Assembly (NCBI GenBank): GCA_905339275.1
Contig: CAJPFK010000004.1
Coordinates: 310,001-374,000, forward strand
Source: Methylophilaceae bacterium
GTDB lineage: Bacteria > Pseudomonadota > Gammaproteobacteria > Burkholderiales > Methylophilaceae
Direction: 5' to 3'
DNA length: 64,000 nt
Shown piece after piece: positions 54,119-63,535 of this stretch (position 1 is its first letter; each line of letters opens with the position of its first letter). A program made the position numbers and the translations under genes. Below the pieces are notes generated by a model. That model saw only the letters and a program-made list of their open reading frames with translations. It was not told the DNA's origin and searched no databases.

Positions 54119-54705
54119 TGATCCGGATCAATCTATTACCTCATCGCCAGATCAAGCGCGCCGAACGGCAGCGCGAGTTCAACCTTCTGCTGATTGCCAG
54201 CGCGGTCGCTGCCGGTGCCATCATCTTCATGGGCAACACCATTATCGGGGCAAAAATCAGCAACCAGACCGAGAGAAATGGGCGGCTGGAAGCAGCGAAT
54301 GCCAAGCTGGATAAAGAGATAGAGGAAATCAGGGAGCTCAAGGAGCAGATCCAGAATGTGCTCGAGCGCAAGCAGGTCGTAGAAAATCTCCAGAGTAATC
54401 GCAGCCAGGCCGTTGTGGTGCTGGACGAACTGAGCAGGCAACTACCGGAAGGCACATACCTGAAGTCGATCAAGCAGCAAGGCAATATCATCGAATTGCA
54501 GGGCATTGCGGATACCAACGCGCGTGTTGCCACGCTCGTCAGAAATTTATCCACTTCCGAATGGATGGAGGCGCCGAACCTGATCGAAATCAAGTCTGTG
54601 AATATCAATAATCTCAAATATAACGATTTTACGATGAATGTCAGGTTGAAAGCCTTGCAGCCTCCCGAGGCGGATGACCCTAAAATTCAGGGCAGAAGAT
54701 CATGA
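54118..54705 (+). CDS. pilN: Type IV pilus alignment protein PilN
   Basis: PilN links PilM to PilO and the periplasm. The 195 residues begin MIRINLLPHRQIKRAERQ, the motif that docks in PilM, followed by one membrane helix (about residues 20-40). The periplasmic part has a coiled coil (KLDKEIEEIRELKEQIQNVLERKQ) and a ferredoxin-like domain. A ten-codon upstream extension at 54088 lies in pilM and is not used. Confidence 0.95.
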   Translation: MIRINLLPHRQIKRAERQREFNLLLIASAVAAGAIIFMGNTIIGAKISNQTERNGRLEAANAKLDKEIEEIRELKEQIQNVLERKQVVENLQSNRSQAVVVLDELSRQLPEGTYLKSIKQQGNIIELQGIADTNARVATLVRNLSTSEWMEAPNLIEIKSVNINNLKYNDFTMNVRLKALQPPEADDPKIQGRRS

Positions 54706-55388
54706 AGTTAGAAGATTTCAACAACATTGATTTCAAGAATGCCGGCAACCTGCCTTTGCCGGTTAAGCTGGTGCTGCTGGCTGTTTTGTTCTTTCTGCTC
54801 GTGGCCGCAGGCTATTGGTTCCTGTGGCGGCCAGCCACCGAAGAACTGGATCGGGCCAGGGCCAAGGAGGAGGAACTCAGGAATATTTACCTTGAGAAAA
54901 AACGGCAGTCCATCAACCTTGCGGCATACAAGCAGCAGATGACGGATATTGAGCGTACGTTTGGTGCGCTTCTCAAGCAGTTGCCTGACAAATCCCAAAT
55001 GGATGCATTGCTGACCGATATCAACCAGGTCGGGCTCGAAAAAGGGCTGGAGTTTGAATTATTTAAACCGGGGCAGGAAATTATCGGGGATTTCTACGCC
55101 GAGATGCCAATCTCGATCAAGGTGACCGGCGGTTATCACGCCCTGGGTGATTTTGCGACAGACATCTCAAGGCTTCCCAGGATTGTGACGTTAAACAACC
55201 TGTCAATTGTGTCGGCGTCCCAGGACAAGAACGCGCAAAAAAATACCAAGACTGCCAACCAGCCGTCGGACGGCCTGTTGTCGATAGAAGCCGTAGCGAG
55301 AACATACCGTTATCTCGACGCCAGTGAAATTGCGGCAAAGAGAGAAGCCGAGAGAGCGGCAGCAGCTAAAAAAGGTGGCCGGAATTAA
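54702..55388 (+). CDS. pilO: Type IV pilus alignment protein PilO
   Basis: PilO pairs with PilN and binds PilP. The 228 residues have an N-terminal cytoplasmic stretch, one membrane helix (KLVLLAVLFFLLVAAGYWFLW), a coiled coil and a periplasmic domain (GLEFELFKPGQEIIGDFYAEMPISIKVTGGYHALGDF). The tail has an Ala/Glu/Lys-rich end. It overlaps pilN by ATGA. Confidence 0.95.
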   Translation: MKLEDFNNIDFKNAGNLPLPVKLVLLAVLFFLLVAAGYWFLWRPATEELDRARAKEEELRNIYLEKKRQSINLAAYKQQMTDIERTFGALLKQLPDKSQMDALLTDINQVGLEKGLEFELFKPGQEIIGDFYAEMPISIKVTGGYHALGDFATDISRLPRIVTLNNLSIVSASQDKNAQKNTKTANQPSDGLLSIEAVARTYRYLDASEIAAKREAERAAAAKKGGRN

Positions 55389-55419
55389 TGTGCATTCTTC
55401 ATAAAAAAAGCGCTCAAGA

Positions 55420-55932
55420 ATGATGAATATTAAATATATGTTCTTGATTTCATTTGCATTGCTCATTTCTGGATGCGGTGGCGATCAAGGCGATGACCTG
55501 GATAAATTCATGGCAGACGCCGCGCAGAACATGAAGGTGAGAATTGATCCTTTGCCTGAAGTGCTGCCTTATATCCCTAAACAATATAACGCCGATGGCG
55601 TGCTGAATGATCCGTTCAAGCCCAGAAGTGCGAAGGCCAGCAGCTCCGGCAGCATACAGCCTAATCTCAACCGGCCAAGGGAGCCGCTTGAGGCATACCC
55701 GCTTGAAAGCCTCAAATTCGTTGGTTCCATTGAAAAAACGAAGCTCAAGTATGGGTTGATCAAAATCCCTGACAATACCGTTCAGCAGGTTAGGATCGGT
55801 AATTATCTTGGCCAGAATTTTGGCATGGTGACAGAGATATCGGAGACCGGAGTGGTCTTGAAAGAGATCGTGCAGGACGAACTTACTGGCGATTGGGTAG
55901 AGCGTCTGGCCAGTCTGGAATTGCAGGAATAA
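55420..55932 (+). CDS. pilP: Type IV pilus lipoprotein PilP
   Basis: PilP is the inner-membrane lipoprotein that connects PilN/O to the secretin PilQ. The 170 residues start with a lipobox (LLISGCGGD, Cys 19). Pro-rich and Ser-rich segments follow, then the C-terminal HR domain (LESLKFVGSIEKTKLKYGLIKIPDN and RIGNYLGQNFGMVTEIS). The start has a second ATG immediately after, either is possible. pilQ follows 11 bases later. Confidence 0.93.
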   Translation: MMNIKYMFLISFALLISGCGGDQGDDLDKFMADAAQNMKVRIDPLPEVLPYIPKQYNADGVLNDPFKPRSAKASSSGSIQPNLNRPREPLEAYPLESLKFVGSIEKTKLKYGLIKIPDNTVQQVRIGNYLGQNFGMVTEISETGVVLKEIVQDELTGDWVERLASLELQE

Positions 55933-55943
55933 GGGTGGAAAAA

Positions 55944-58109
55944 ATGAATATACATAAACAATTTTATCGCATGCCTCGATTTATGGCGGTTTTGTGTCTC
56001 GGACTTTTCGCATCTGTTCTGGTGGCAGAGGAATCCAGCCTCGGCAACAGGATCGAAAAAGTTGACTTCGCAGGCCTGCCAGGGGACAGGGTTGTGGTCA
56101 CCATTACGACCAGGGAGCCGCTTGCGAATCCTCCTGCCGGCTTTACGCTGAAAACACCACCCAGGATCGCATTGGATTTTCCCAATACAGCCAATGGGCT
56201 TTCAAAGAGCAGTGTGCCGGCTGACCAGGGCGTATTGAAAAGCATCAATCTCGCCCAGGCCAAGGATAGAACCAGAATGGTGCTTAATCTCACCAAGGCT
56301 ATAGGGTATACAACTGAGGTGAATGGAAAGGAAACCAGGATCATTCTGCAGGCTACCGATGTGGCGGCAACCCCCGCAGGGGCTGTAACGAGATTTGCCG
56401 AGCCGCAGGTTGGCGACCAGTTTCACAGCATCAGGAATGTGGATTTTGCGCGAGGGAAGAACGGCGAAGGCCGGGTCATGATCGATCTTTCTGATGCGTC
56501 TGCAGGGATCAATATTCGCCAGCAAGGTAAAAAAATACTGGTTGATTTCCTGAACACGGAAGTCCCGGCAAATCTGGAGCGCCGGCTGAATGTAATCAAT
56601 TTCAATACCCCCGTGCTTTACATCGATACGATGAAGCAGGGTAAAAACACCCGCATGGTGATCGAGCCGCAAGGGAATTGGGAGCAGTCTGCTTACCAGG
56701 CAGACAAGAAATTCATCATTGATGTCAGGCCCATCATTGAAGATCCGAATAAGCTGGTTCAAGGTAGCCGCCCAGGCTATGCCGGTGAAAAACTCTCCCT
56801 GAACTTCCAGAATATTGATGTGAGGTCGGTATTGCAGGTAATCGCCGACTTCACCGGCCTGAATATCATTACGAGCGATACCGTCACAGGCAATCTGACT
56901 TTGAGATTGAAGGATGTGCCGTGGGATCAGGCGCTGGACATCATCATGCAGAGCAAGGGTCTGACAATGCGCAAGACCGGCAATGTGATCTGGGTAGCGC
57001 CTTCGGATGAGGTCAATGCCAAGGAAAAACTGGCGCTGGAAGCCTCTCAGCAAATTGAAGACCTTGAGCCACTCAGAACCGAGGTATTTGCGCTCAAGTA
57101 CCAGAAGGCTGAGGCATTCAAGAATATTCTGACGGACGAAAAGCAGAAAATACTCTCCAAGCGTGGCAGTGCGGTCATTGACCCGAGAACCAACACGATT
57201 TTTGTGCAGGATATTGTCAAGAATCTGGAGAATGTACAGAACATTCTCAACAAGATCGATGTGCCGGTGAAGCAGGTCATGATCGAATCACGGCTGGTGA
57301 TTGCAGACGAAGGTTTCAGCAAGGATTTGGGCGCACGGTTCGGTATTAACCAGCTATCCACTCCGGGAAGGAGCAATGTGGCTGTTGGGGGTAACCTGGG
57401 TAACAGGTATACGGAACTGAATGCGGATGGCACGGCAACAATGGGCACCAGCACAGGGACGATCACGCCTGCAGTATCGGGCAGCACAACCCAGTTTGGG
57501 GTAAGTTCCGATGGCTTGCCAGACCTGATGTCCAACTTGCCGGTATCAAATGCGGCAGGTAGCCTTGCTTTGAGTTGGTTTAGTCTGCCAGCTGGTATTT
57601 TGCTTAATTTGGAGTTGTCAGCTTTGGAGACTGATAATCGTGGCAAGGTTGTGTCCAGTCCACGGGTGACAACAGCGAACCAGCAAAAGGCAACAATTGA
57701 GCAGGGTACTGAAATTCCATATCAACAGGCTACAAGCAGTGGTGCGACAAGTGTATCTTTCAAGTCCGCCACTTTGAGTCTGGAAGTAACTCCGCAAATT
57801 ACCCCGGATGACAAGATCATCATGGACCTTCTTGTGAAGAAAGATCGGGTAGGTGCGGTGTTTGCCGGTGTTCCATCCATTGAGACCCAGAAAATCACGA
57901 CGCAAATCCTCGTGGCAAATGGCGAAACGGCAGTGCTTGGCGGTATCTACGAGCAGACCGAGCGTAATGATGTGGATAAGGTGCCTTTCTTCGGCAACCT
58001 GCCGGTCCTTGGTCATCTGTTTAAGCGTACAAGCAGGTCCAACGCAAAGACGGAGTTGCTGATATTCATTACGCCAAAGGTCCTGGACGAAAACCTGGCC
58101 ATACGCTGA
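55944..58109 (+). CDS. pilQ: Type IV pilus secretin PilQ
   Basis: PilQ forms the outer-membrane pore for the pilus. The 721 residues open with a signal peptide (MPRFMAVLCLGLFASVLVA). Two AMIN domains that bind peptidoglycan follow (near residues 40-120 and 150-240). An STN-like domain (LNFQNIDVRSVLQVIADFTGLN) leads to the secretin N1 and secretin domains (VMIESRLVIADEGFSKDLGARFG through LGHLFKRTSRSNAKTELLIFITPKV). I use the ATG at 55944; AAGGGTGG lies just upstream. A GTG at 55935 is in frame. A strong hairpin lies between this gene and aroK. Confidence 0.95.
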   Translation: MNIHKQFYRMPRFMAVLCLGLFASVLVAEESSLGNRIEKVDFAGLPGDRVVVTITTREPLANPPAGFTLKTPPRIALDFPNTANGLSKSSVPADQGVLKSINLAQAKDRTRMVLNLTKAIGYTTEVNGKETRIILQATDVAATPAGAVTRFAEPQVGDQFHSIRNVDFARGKNGEGRVMIDLSDASAGINIRQQGKKILVDFLNTEVPANLERRLNVINFNTPVLYIDTMKQGKNTRMVIEPQGNWEQSAYQADKKFIIDVRPIIEDPNKLVQGSRPGYAGEKLSLNFQNIDVRSVLQVIADFTGLNIITSDTVTGNLTLRLKDVPWDQALDIIMQSKGLTMRKTGNVIWVAPSDEVNAKEKLALEASQQIEDLEPLRTEVFALKYQKAEAFKNILTDEKQKILSKRGSAVIDPRTNTIFVQDIVKNLENVQNILNKIDVPVKQVMIESRLVIADEGFSKDLGARFGINQLSTPGRSNVAVGGNLGNRYTELNADGTATMGTSTGTITPAVSGSTTQFGVSSDGLPDLMSNLPVSNAAGSLALSWFSLPAGILLNLELSALETDNRGKVVSSPRVTTANQQKATIEQGTEIPYQQATSSGATSVSFKSATLSLEVTPQITPDDKIIMDLLVKKDRVGAVFAGVPSIETQKITTQILVANGETAVLGGIYEQTERNDVDKVPFFGNLPVLGHLFKRTSRSNAKTELLIFITPKVLDENLAIR

Positions 58110-58146
58110 TTTCCAGTCATTCCTGACATCACGCTGGTAATCACTT

Positions 58147-58179
58147 AAAATACCTGCCATGCAAATGGCAGGTATTTTT
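58147..58179. terminator. Strong hairpin at the pilQ-aroK junction
   Basis: AAAATACCTGCCAT and ATGGCAGGTATTTT form a perfect 14-bp stem with a GCAA (GNRA) loop, followed by one more T and then the aroK ATG at 58180. The U-rich arm makes it look like an intrinsic terminator. The A-rich arm would work in the other direction as well. The aroK ribosome-binding site AGGT is within the stem. Confidence 0.8.
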
Positions 58180-58728
58180 ATGTCTGAAAACATTTTCTTT
58201 GTTGGTTTGATGGGTGCGGGAAAGACCACAGTAGGCCGCTTGCTGGCCAAGCACCTGAATAAAACCTTCTATGATACCGACCATGAAATTGAGCGGCGAA
58301 CCGGCGTCAATATTCCTTTGATTTTCGAGTTGGAAGGCGAGGCAGGCTTTCGCAAGCGGGAAGCCGCCATGATAGAAGAACTGAGCAAGCTGCAGGATGT
58401 TGTGCTCGCGACTGGCGGCGGTGCAGTGCTGCTACCGGAGAACAGGCAGACCCTGAAAAACAACGGCACTGTTATTTATCTCCGGGCGAACGTTCATGAT
58501 CTCTGGATACGCACCCGCAATGACAGGAATCGTCCGTTGCTGCAGACTGAAAATCCCAAGGCGAGACTTGAAAAACTATTTGCGGAGCGTGATGCTCTAT
58601 ATACTGAAGTTGCCACTATTATCGTGGATACCGGTGGGCAGGCGGTTGGCAGTATCGTGCATCAAATCGAACAGTTACTTGCAAAGCACCATTCAAACGA
58701 GATAGAAAACAAGCATGCAAACACTTAA
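58180..58728 (+). CDS. aroK: Shikimate kinase AroK
   Basis: AroK phosphorylates shikimate on the way to chorismate, which feeds trpE. The 182 residues have the P-loop [15 protein letters not shown], the shikimate-binding [11 protein letters not shown], the GEAGFRKRE motif and ATGGGAVLL. The RDRPLL-like lid is RNRPLL. The ATG at 58180 follows an AGGT site that is buried in the hairpin; a frame from 58159 would start within the hairpin loop. The 14 bases that overlap aroB indicate coupling. Confidence 0.95.
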   Translation: MSENIFFVGLMGAGKTTVGRLLAKHLNKTFYDTDHEIERRTGVNIPLIFELEGEAGFRKREAAMIEELSKLQDVVLATGGGAVLLPENRQTLKNNGTVIYLRANVHDLWIRTRNDRNRPLLQTENPKARLEKLFAERDALYTEVATIIVDTGGQAVGSIVHQIEQLLAKHHSNEIENKHANT

Positions 58729-59794
58729 TGTCGCCCTGGGTGACCGCAGTTACCCGATACACATCGGAAGAAACCTGCTCGGTAATCCTCAACTGATACT
58801 TCCGTACCTGAAGCGCAAACAGGTTGCCATCGTTACCAACACGACAGTTGCGCCTCTCTATCTGCAAAAGCTCGCACAACCATTGCGCGATTCTGGCGTC
58901 TCTGTCATCGAAGTGATTCTGCCCGATGGCGAAGCTTACAAAAACAGCGAAACGCTCAACCTGATCTACGACGCACTGCTGCAGAATCGTTGCGAACGGA
59001 ATACCACCCTGGTTGCCCTGGGCGGCGGTGTTATCGGCGACCTGACAGGTTACGCAGCAGCGACTTATCTGCGTGGCGTGCCCTTCATACAGGTGCCGAC
59101 CACCCTGTTGGCGCAAGTCGATTCATCGGTAGGCGGCAAAACCGGCATCAATCACCCGCTGGGCAAGAACATGATCGGCGCCTTCTATCAGCCGCAGGTC
59201 GTGCTGGCCGATATCGCCACACTGGAAACCTTGCCGTCCAGGGAACTTGCCGCCGGCCTGGCAGAAGTCATCAAATATGGCCTCATCCGCGATATCGATT
59301 TCTTCGAGTGGCTGGAAAGCAACATGCCGTTGCTCAATGCGCTCAATACCGATGTCATGAGTTATGCCATTTATCGCTCATGCCAGAACAAGGCCGAGGT
59401 CGTTGCCGTTGATGAACGGGAGAGCGGCGAACGCGCCCTGCTCAATCTCGGGCACACGTTCGGCCATGCCATAGAAAATGCCATGGGTTACGGCGTATGG
59501 CTGCATGGCGAAGCGGTTGCCGCAGGCACCATGATGGCAGCCGATTTGTCCAGGCGCATGGGCTGGCTGACCGTAGGCGATGTTTCGCGCATGGCGGCAA
59601 TCTTCAAGGCGGCCAATTTACCTGTGACGCCTCCGGACCTTGGCGCCGAAAAATACCTCGATCTGATGGGGCTCGATAAGAAAGTCGTCGACGGCAAAAT
59701 TCGCCTGGTGCTGCAGCAAGGCATCGGCAAGTCGGTCGTCACGGGCGACTATGACGCCGAAGCATTGAACGCAACATTATCAATGTCATGCTGA
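58715..59794 (+). CDS. aroB: 3-Dehydroquinate synthase AroB
   Basis: AroB converts DAHP to 3-dehydroquinate with NAD+ as transient oxidant. The 359 residues have the NAD-binding [21 protein letters not shown] and [21 protein letters not shown]. The metal ligands lie in GLAEVIKYG (Glu) and [11 protein letters not shown] (two His), with LHGEAVAAG completing the site. It is coupled to aroK by a 14-base overlap. A palindromic repeat fills part of the gap to dgt. Confidence 0.96.
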   Translation: MQTLNVALGDRSYPIHIGRNLLGNPQLILPYLKRKQVAIVTNTTVAPLYLQKLAQPLRDSGVSVIEVILPDGEAYKNSETLNLIYDALLQNRCERNTTLVALGGGVIGDLTGYAAATYLRGVPFIQVPTTLLAQVDSSVGGKTGINHPLGKNMIGAFYQPQVVLADIATLETLPSRELAAGLAEVIKYGLIRDIDFFEWLESNMPLLNALNTDVMSYAIYRSCQNKAEVVAVDERESGERALLNLGHTFGHAIENAMGYGVWLHGEAVAAGTMMAADLSRRMGWLTVGDVSRMAAIFKAANLPVTPPDLGAEKYLDLMGLDKKVVDGKIRLVLQQGIGKSVVTGDYDAEALNATLSMSC

Positions 59795-59812
59795 ATTTGA
59801 AAACCTCCTTCT

Positions 59813-59856
59813 GTCATACCGGGCTTGCCCCGGCATCTGTTGCCAGCCTGCATCCC
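59813..59856. repeat. Short palindromic repeat (REP-like)
   Basis: The core CCGGG-CTTGC-CCCGG (59819-59833) is flanked by GTCATA on one side and GCATC on the other, then a second small dyad (CATCCCGGACGGGAATC). Related hairpins recur at five other places to 63.6 kb. Confidence 0.55.
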
Positions 59857-59966
59857 GGACGGGAATCCATCTACAGGCCGCCAAGGCCGACGGTTGACCG
59901 GGCTCCGGCCCGGGGGCCGCAATCCTGTCCACCGGCAACGGCAGCAAACCTGCTCGCCCTGACGCC

Positions 59967-61112
59967 ATGATGAAAATAACAGACATGAGCCAGCTTGCGT
60001 CCTATGCCGCCAACCCCGAGCAGAGCCGCGGGCGTAAATTCCCCGAACCTTTGCCGCAAGGCCGCAACCAGTTCCAGCGAGATCGCGACCGTATCATCCA
60101 TTCCAGCGCATTCCGCCGCCTCGAGTACAAAACCCAGGTCTTCGTCAACCATGAAGGCGACCTGTTCCGCACGCGTCTCACGCACAGCCTCGAAGTCGCG
60201 CAAATCGCACGTGCAATCGCACGTAACCTATCCCTGCACGAAGACCTGGTTGAAGGCATCGCCCTTGCCCACGATCTCGGCCACACCCCATTCGGCCATG
60301 CCGGGCAGGATGCGCTTAATGCCTGCATGAAAAACCACGGCGGCTTCGAACACAACCTGCAATCCCTGCGCGTGGTCGATTACCTTGAACAGCGATATGC
60401 GGATTTTGACGGCCTGAACCTCACCTTTGAGATGCGTGAAGGCATCCTCAAGCATTGCTCTGTCAAGAATGCGCGCCTGCTGGGCGATGTCGGCGAGCGC
60501 TTCCTCAAAAAACAGCAACCCTCGCTGGAGGCGCAGGTCGCCAATCTTGCCGACGAAATTGCCTACAACAATCACGATGTCGATGACGGCTTGCGTTCGG
60601 GCCTCATCACGCTTGCGCAAATAGCCGAGGTACAGATATTCGCCGAACACCTGGCACAGGTCAGGCAGAAATATCCGGCTCTCGAAGGCAGGCGCCTCGT
60701 GCATGAAACCGTGCGGCGCATGATCAACACCCAAATTGTCGACGTATGCACGCAAAGCCGCCTGAATATTGCAGAAGCCAATGCCAAAAACATCGATGAT
60801 GTGCGCAAGCAGTTCCCATTGATCGCTTTCAGCAAAAAGATGCAGAAGCAGCAGTTGGCACTCAAGCAATTTTTACGCACAAAACTGTATCAGCACTACC
60901 GTGTCAATCGCATGAGCGCCAAGGCCAATCGCATCATCACCGAACTATTCACCGCCTTTGCCGGCGATATCGGGTTGATGCCGGACGAATTCCAGGAATA
61001 CGCCGCCAATCATCAGGCAAGAGCGGTTGCCGATTACATTGCCGGCATGACGGACCGCTACGCCATACGCGAATATCAGCGCCTGTTCTCGGTATCCGAG
61101 CGAGAACTCTGA
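59967..61112 (+). CDS. dgt: dGTP triphosphohydrolase-like HD protein
   Basis: This HD-domain enzyme cleaves dNTPs to nucleoside and tripolyphosphate and is of the short Dgt type, 381 residues. The metal-binding histidines and aspartates are in [30 protein letters not shown] and the [17 protein letters not shown] segment. Three ATG codons (59967, 59970, 59985) are possible starts and none has a good ribosome-binding site; the third gives a shorter family-like N-terminus. It follows aroB in a common betaproteobacterial order. Confidence 0.92.
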   Translation: MMKITDMSQLASYAANPEQSRGRKFPEPLPQGRNQFQRDRDRIIHSSAFRRLEYKTQVFVNHEGDLFRTRLTHSLEVAQIARAIARNLSLHEDLVEGIALAHDLGHTPFGHAGQDALNACMKNHGGFEHNLQSLRVVDYLEQRYADFDGLNLTFEMREGILKHCSVKNARLLGDVGERFLKKQQPSLEAQVANLADEIAYNNHDVDDGLRSGLITLAQIAEVQIFAEHLAQVRQKYPALEGRRLVHETVRRMINTQIVDVCTQSRLNIAEANAKNIDDVRKQFPLIAFSKKMQKQQLALKQFLRTKLYQHYRVNRMSAKANRIITELFTAFAGDIGLMPDEFQEYAANHQARAVADYIAGMTDRYAIREYQRLFSVSEREL

Positions 61113-61120
61113 GCCCTTTC

Positions 61121-61141
61121 ATTCCGGCCTTGAGCCGGAAT
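61121..61141. repeat. Short palindromic repeat (REP-like)
   Basis: ATTCCGGC and GCCGGAAT flank a five-base loop, CTTGA, immediately after dgt. It may act as a terminator-like hairpin but has no U-run. The same sequence recurs at 61969-61989. Confidence 0.6.
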
Positions 61142-61167
61142 CTGATTGTGCTTGTGATGGATAACGA

Positions 61168-61190
61168 GATGCCGGGTCTGGCCCGGCATC
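61168..61190. repeat. Short palindromic repeat (REP-like)
   Basis: GATGCCGGG and CCCGGCATC flank TCTGG. It is a variant of the same family of intergenic hairpins and lies 26 bases from the previous copy. Confidence 0.6.
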
Positions 61191-61331
61191 CCGCGGAAAT
61201 ACATACACCAATCCGGCATTCGATTTAACGCATGCAATGTTTTGACATTGTTTATACCTTAAGCTGTGTGTTGCATGTAACGCGCGGTCATAGTATGCTG
61301 TAACATGTAACGTAATGAAGGAATAAAAATC

Positions 61332-61553
61332 ATGCGAACAACTGTTGCGGATCGAGTCAATAAGCATCGTGCTTCACTGAGAGCGGCGGGATTGCGCCCT
61401 ATCCAGATTTGGGTGCCGGATACTAGGGCGGCTGGTTTTATGGAAGAATGCCGCCGTCAATCCAGGTTGGCAGCGGAGCACGACAGGCAAGACAAGGAAA
61501 CACTGGACCTTCTGGATGAGGCACTCTCGGATGTGGATGGGTGGGATTCTTGA
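61332..61553 (+). CDS. MazE-type antitoxin (DUF3018)
   Basis: This 73-residue protein belongs to the DUF3018 antitoxin group that pairs with MazF/PemK toxins. The pattern RVNKHRASLRAAGLRPIQIWVPDTR forms the DNA-binding part, and an acidic tail (ETLDLLDEALSDVDGWDS) would bind the toxin. GAAGGA lies seven bases before the ATG. The stop overlaps the toxin start. Such pairs usually repress their own promoter. Confidence 0.85.
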   Translation: MRTTVADRVNKHRASLRAAGLRPIQIWVPDTRAAGFMEECRRQSRLAAEHDRQDKETLDLLDEALSDVDGWDS

Positions 61554-61876
61554 AGCGTGGCGAGATTGTCACCATCGCAATTCAAGGGGATTTCGGTAAG
61601 CCAAGGCCAGCCCTCGTCATACAGGCAGATGCCTTTAATGAGACGCATGCGACAATCAGCGTGCTGCTTATCTCCAGTGAGACGATAAATGCTCCCTTGT
61701 TCAGGATAACGCTACAGCCCACGGCCGAAAACGGGTTAAGCAAATCGAGCCAGATTCAGGTCGATAAGATAATGACGGTAAGGCGTGAAAAAATTGGTGC
61801 TGTAATTGGGCGGCTTGATGATGCGACTATGTTACAGGTGAATCGGGCACTGGCGGTCTGGATTGGATTGGCGTGA
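61550..61876 (+). CDS. MazF/PemK-type toxin endoribonuclease
   Basis: This 108-residue toxin cuts mRNA at short sites when free of its antitoxin. The family motif KRGEIVTIA is at the start, followed by GKPRPALVIQAD and a late SQIQVDKIMTVRREKIG with the usual basic active-site residues. A TTG at 61550 overlaps the antitoxin stop (TTGA) and is the likely start; a GTG at 61541 is possible. The pair sits among palindromic repeats between dgt and a porin gene, an insertion-prone setting. Confidence 0.85.
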   Translation: MKRGEIVTIAIQGDFGKPRPALVIQADAFNETHATISVLLISSETINAPLFRITLQPTAENGLSKSSQIQVDKIMTVRREKIGAVIGRLDDATMLQVNRALAVWIGLA

Positions 61877-61924
61877 TTGCGTGGGCACAGCGGAACCATC
61901 GCGGTGCATGATAACGTGAAAGAC

Positions 61925-61941
61925 GCCGGGGCAAGCCCGGC
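61925..61941. repeat. Short palindromic repeat (REP-like)
   Basis: GCCGGG and CCCGGC flank the loop GCAAG. This copy lies 48 bases after the toxin stop and is followed by CATGAC as in other copies. Confidence 0.5.
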
Positions 61942-61968
61942 ATGACATGAGGCTAAGGGTGCATTGTC

Positions 61969-61989
61969 ATTCCGGCCCTGAGCCGGAAT
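61969..61989. repeat. Short palindromic repeat (REP-like)
   Basis: ATTCCGGC and GCCGGAAT flank CCTGA. It differs from the copy at 61121-61141 only in the loop. Confidence 0.6.
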
Positions 61990-62127
61990 CTCATGCATCA
62001 TTCAACTGCAGGCACACAGAACTACTAAAGAAACCACCTTCCGGCTAGTTAATGTCTTGCAGTATCTCTATGCGCTGCAGTGTGAATTGCCCGCCTGAGC
62101 ACCCGCAGAAAGTACAATTAATAACAT

Positions 62128-62149
62128 ATTGTTGCAAAAAAACAACAAT
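62128..62149. promoter_or_regulatory. Inverted repeat upstream of the porin
   Basis: ATTGTTG and CAACAAT are perfect arms around an eight-base A-rich spacer (CAAAAAAA), about 187 bases before the porin start. It could be an operator for a porin regulator; no known consensus was matched. Confidence 0.4.
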
Positions 62150-62335
62150 GCACCAAAAAGAGACAAAAAAAGAGATGCATTGCTTGCAGTGGTAAATCCC
62201 CCTTTGGCATACTCATACTACCTTCTCAATGAAATATTTGATTGAAGAAGTTCGCGATCTCACTTGCCAAGTCAGCGATATGTAAAATTTTGCAAACCGG
62301 GTAAGTGAAAATTTAAAACGCAACAGGAGAAACAT

Positions 62336-63499
62336 ATGAACAAGAAACTGAGCATGGCAGTTGCAGGTGCTGTAATGGCATTCGGCGCTTCTGCTGCAAA
62401 CGCAGGTATCACCATTCCAGCAGGTGACTGGACCATTGATATCGGTGGTAACGTAAATGCATTCTATCAACACACCAAGCTGTCTGGTGATTTGAAGGCT
62501 CTGGAAACTGACGACAAGATTAATGATATCTCCACTGGTCTGCTGCCTTCTGCACTGGGCGTAGGTGGTAAGACCCGTCAAAACGACCTGGATATCGCAT
62601 TCCAGTTCACATTCTTTACTGGCGCTAACTCCGGTACACAGTCTGCTGCTGGTGGCAACACCCTGAACATTCGTCAAGCGTATATGACTTTCGGCGATGC
62701 TTCCTGGGGTACCATCAAGCTGGGTCGTGACCTCGGTATCTTCGGTTCCGATGCTATCCTGTCCGACATGACTCTGCTGGGTGTTGGTGTTGGTCAACAA
62801 TACAACCTGGAAAGCTCCACGCTGGGCCGTATCGGTTCCGGTTACATCTATGCTGACTGGGTCGGTCAGATCAGCTACACGTCTCCTAACTGGAATGGTT
62901 TCAGCTTTGCTGTTGGTGCACGTGAAGGCTGGGTAAATGGTGCAGCCGGCGAAGATCGTAACAACCTTGGCTTCGAAGGTAAGGTTTCCTACGAATGGGC
63001 TGGCGATGTTGCCGGTAAGGTTTGGTTGGGTGCTATTTCTCAAAAGCATGATGGCGATGCAGCTTATGACTCTTATACTTCCCGTGGTTGGGAATTGGGT
63101 GGTAAGGTTGGCTTCTCCGGCTTGAACCTGGTTGGTTACTACTACGATGGTAAAGGCTTAGACAGCCAGTTCACTGCAGCTAACACTCCATTCATCGGCG
63201 GCCTGCCATTCCTGGCTGGTCAAGAAACTGATGATGATGGTGGTTATGTACAAGCTACCTATGCATTGCCAGGTGTCGGCACCAAGCTTGGTGTGTCTTA
63301 TGGCGTGAGCAATTCCGAGAGCGATGTCAGCGGTGTTTTTGATGGTCGCAACAAATCTTGGATCGTTGGTGCATACCATCCTTTGACCAAGAGTCTGAAT
63401 CTGGTTGCTGAGTACACCAATCAAAAGATCGAAGACAAAGACAATACGTTCGACGGCAAGGCTAAGACCCTGTCCCTCGGCGCAATCCTGTTCTTCTAG
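62336..63499 (+). CDS. Outer-membrane porin, Gram-negative trimeric type
   Basis: The 387 residues form a 16-stranded porin of the betaproteobacterial kind. A signal peptide ends at SAANA (residue 22). Strand signatures include DIGGNVNAFYQHTKLSGDL, QAYMTFGDASWGTIKLGRDLGIFG and a terminal aromatic residue in LGAILFF, needed for barrel assembly. A perfect AGGAG ribosome-binding site precedes it. Codons such as GGT, CGT and GCT are much more frequent than in the neighbours, as expected for a very abundant protein. A strong terminator follows. Confidence 0.95.
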   Translation: MNKKLSMAVAGAVMAFGASAANAGITIPAGDWTIDIGGNVNAFYQHTKLSGDLKALETDDKINDISTGLLPSALGVGGKTRQNDLDIAFQFTFFTGANSGTQSAAGGNTLNIRQAYMTFGDASWGTIKLGRDLGIFGSDAILSDMTLLGVGVGQQYNLESSTLGRIGSGYIYADWVGQISYTSPNWNGFSFAVGAREGWVNGAAGEDRNNLGFEGKVSYEWAGDVAGKVWLGAISQKHDGDAAYDSYTSRGWELGGKVGFSGLNLVGYYYDGKGLDSQFTAANTPFIGGLPFLAGQETDDDGGYVQATYALPGVGTKLGVSYGVSNSESDVSGVFDGRNKSWIVGAYHPLTKSLNLVAEYTNQKIEDKDNTFDGKAKTLSLGAILFF

Positions 63500-63502
63500 G
63501 AT

Positions 63503-63527
63503 GTCATTGCGGGCTTGACCTGCAATC
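63503..63527. repeat. Degenerate short palindromic repeat
   Basis: GTCATTGCGGG and CCTGCAATC form an imperfect hairpin directly after the porin stop. It is a diverged copy of the intergenic repeat family. Confidence 0.4.
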
Positions 63528-63535
63528 TCGTCAAA

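Larger units (their letters stand above)
61877..62335. other. Long intergenic region upstream of the porin
   Basis: This 459-base gap holds two REP-like hairpins at 61925-61941 and 61969-61989 in its first part. Further on is the inverted repeat ATTGTTG...CAACAAT (62128-62149), an A-rich tract and then AT-rich DNA leading to the porin ribosome-binding site AGGAG. A good promoter pair was not identified. The region is AT-rich compared with its surroundings. Confidence 0.5.

Noticed and set aside
62213..63049. 278-codon minus-strand frame opposite the porin
   Set aside because: It is antisense to the porin, whose skewed codon choice opens the opposite frame. The protein has no family features.
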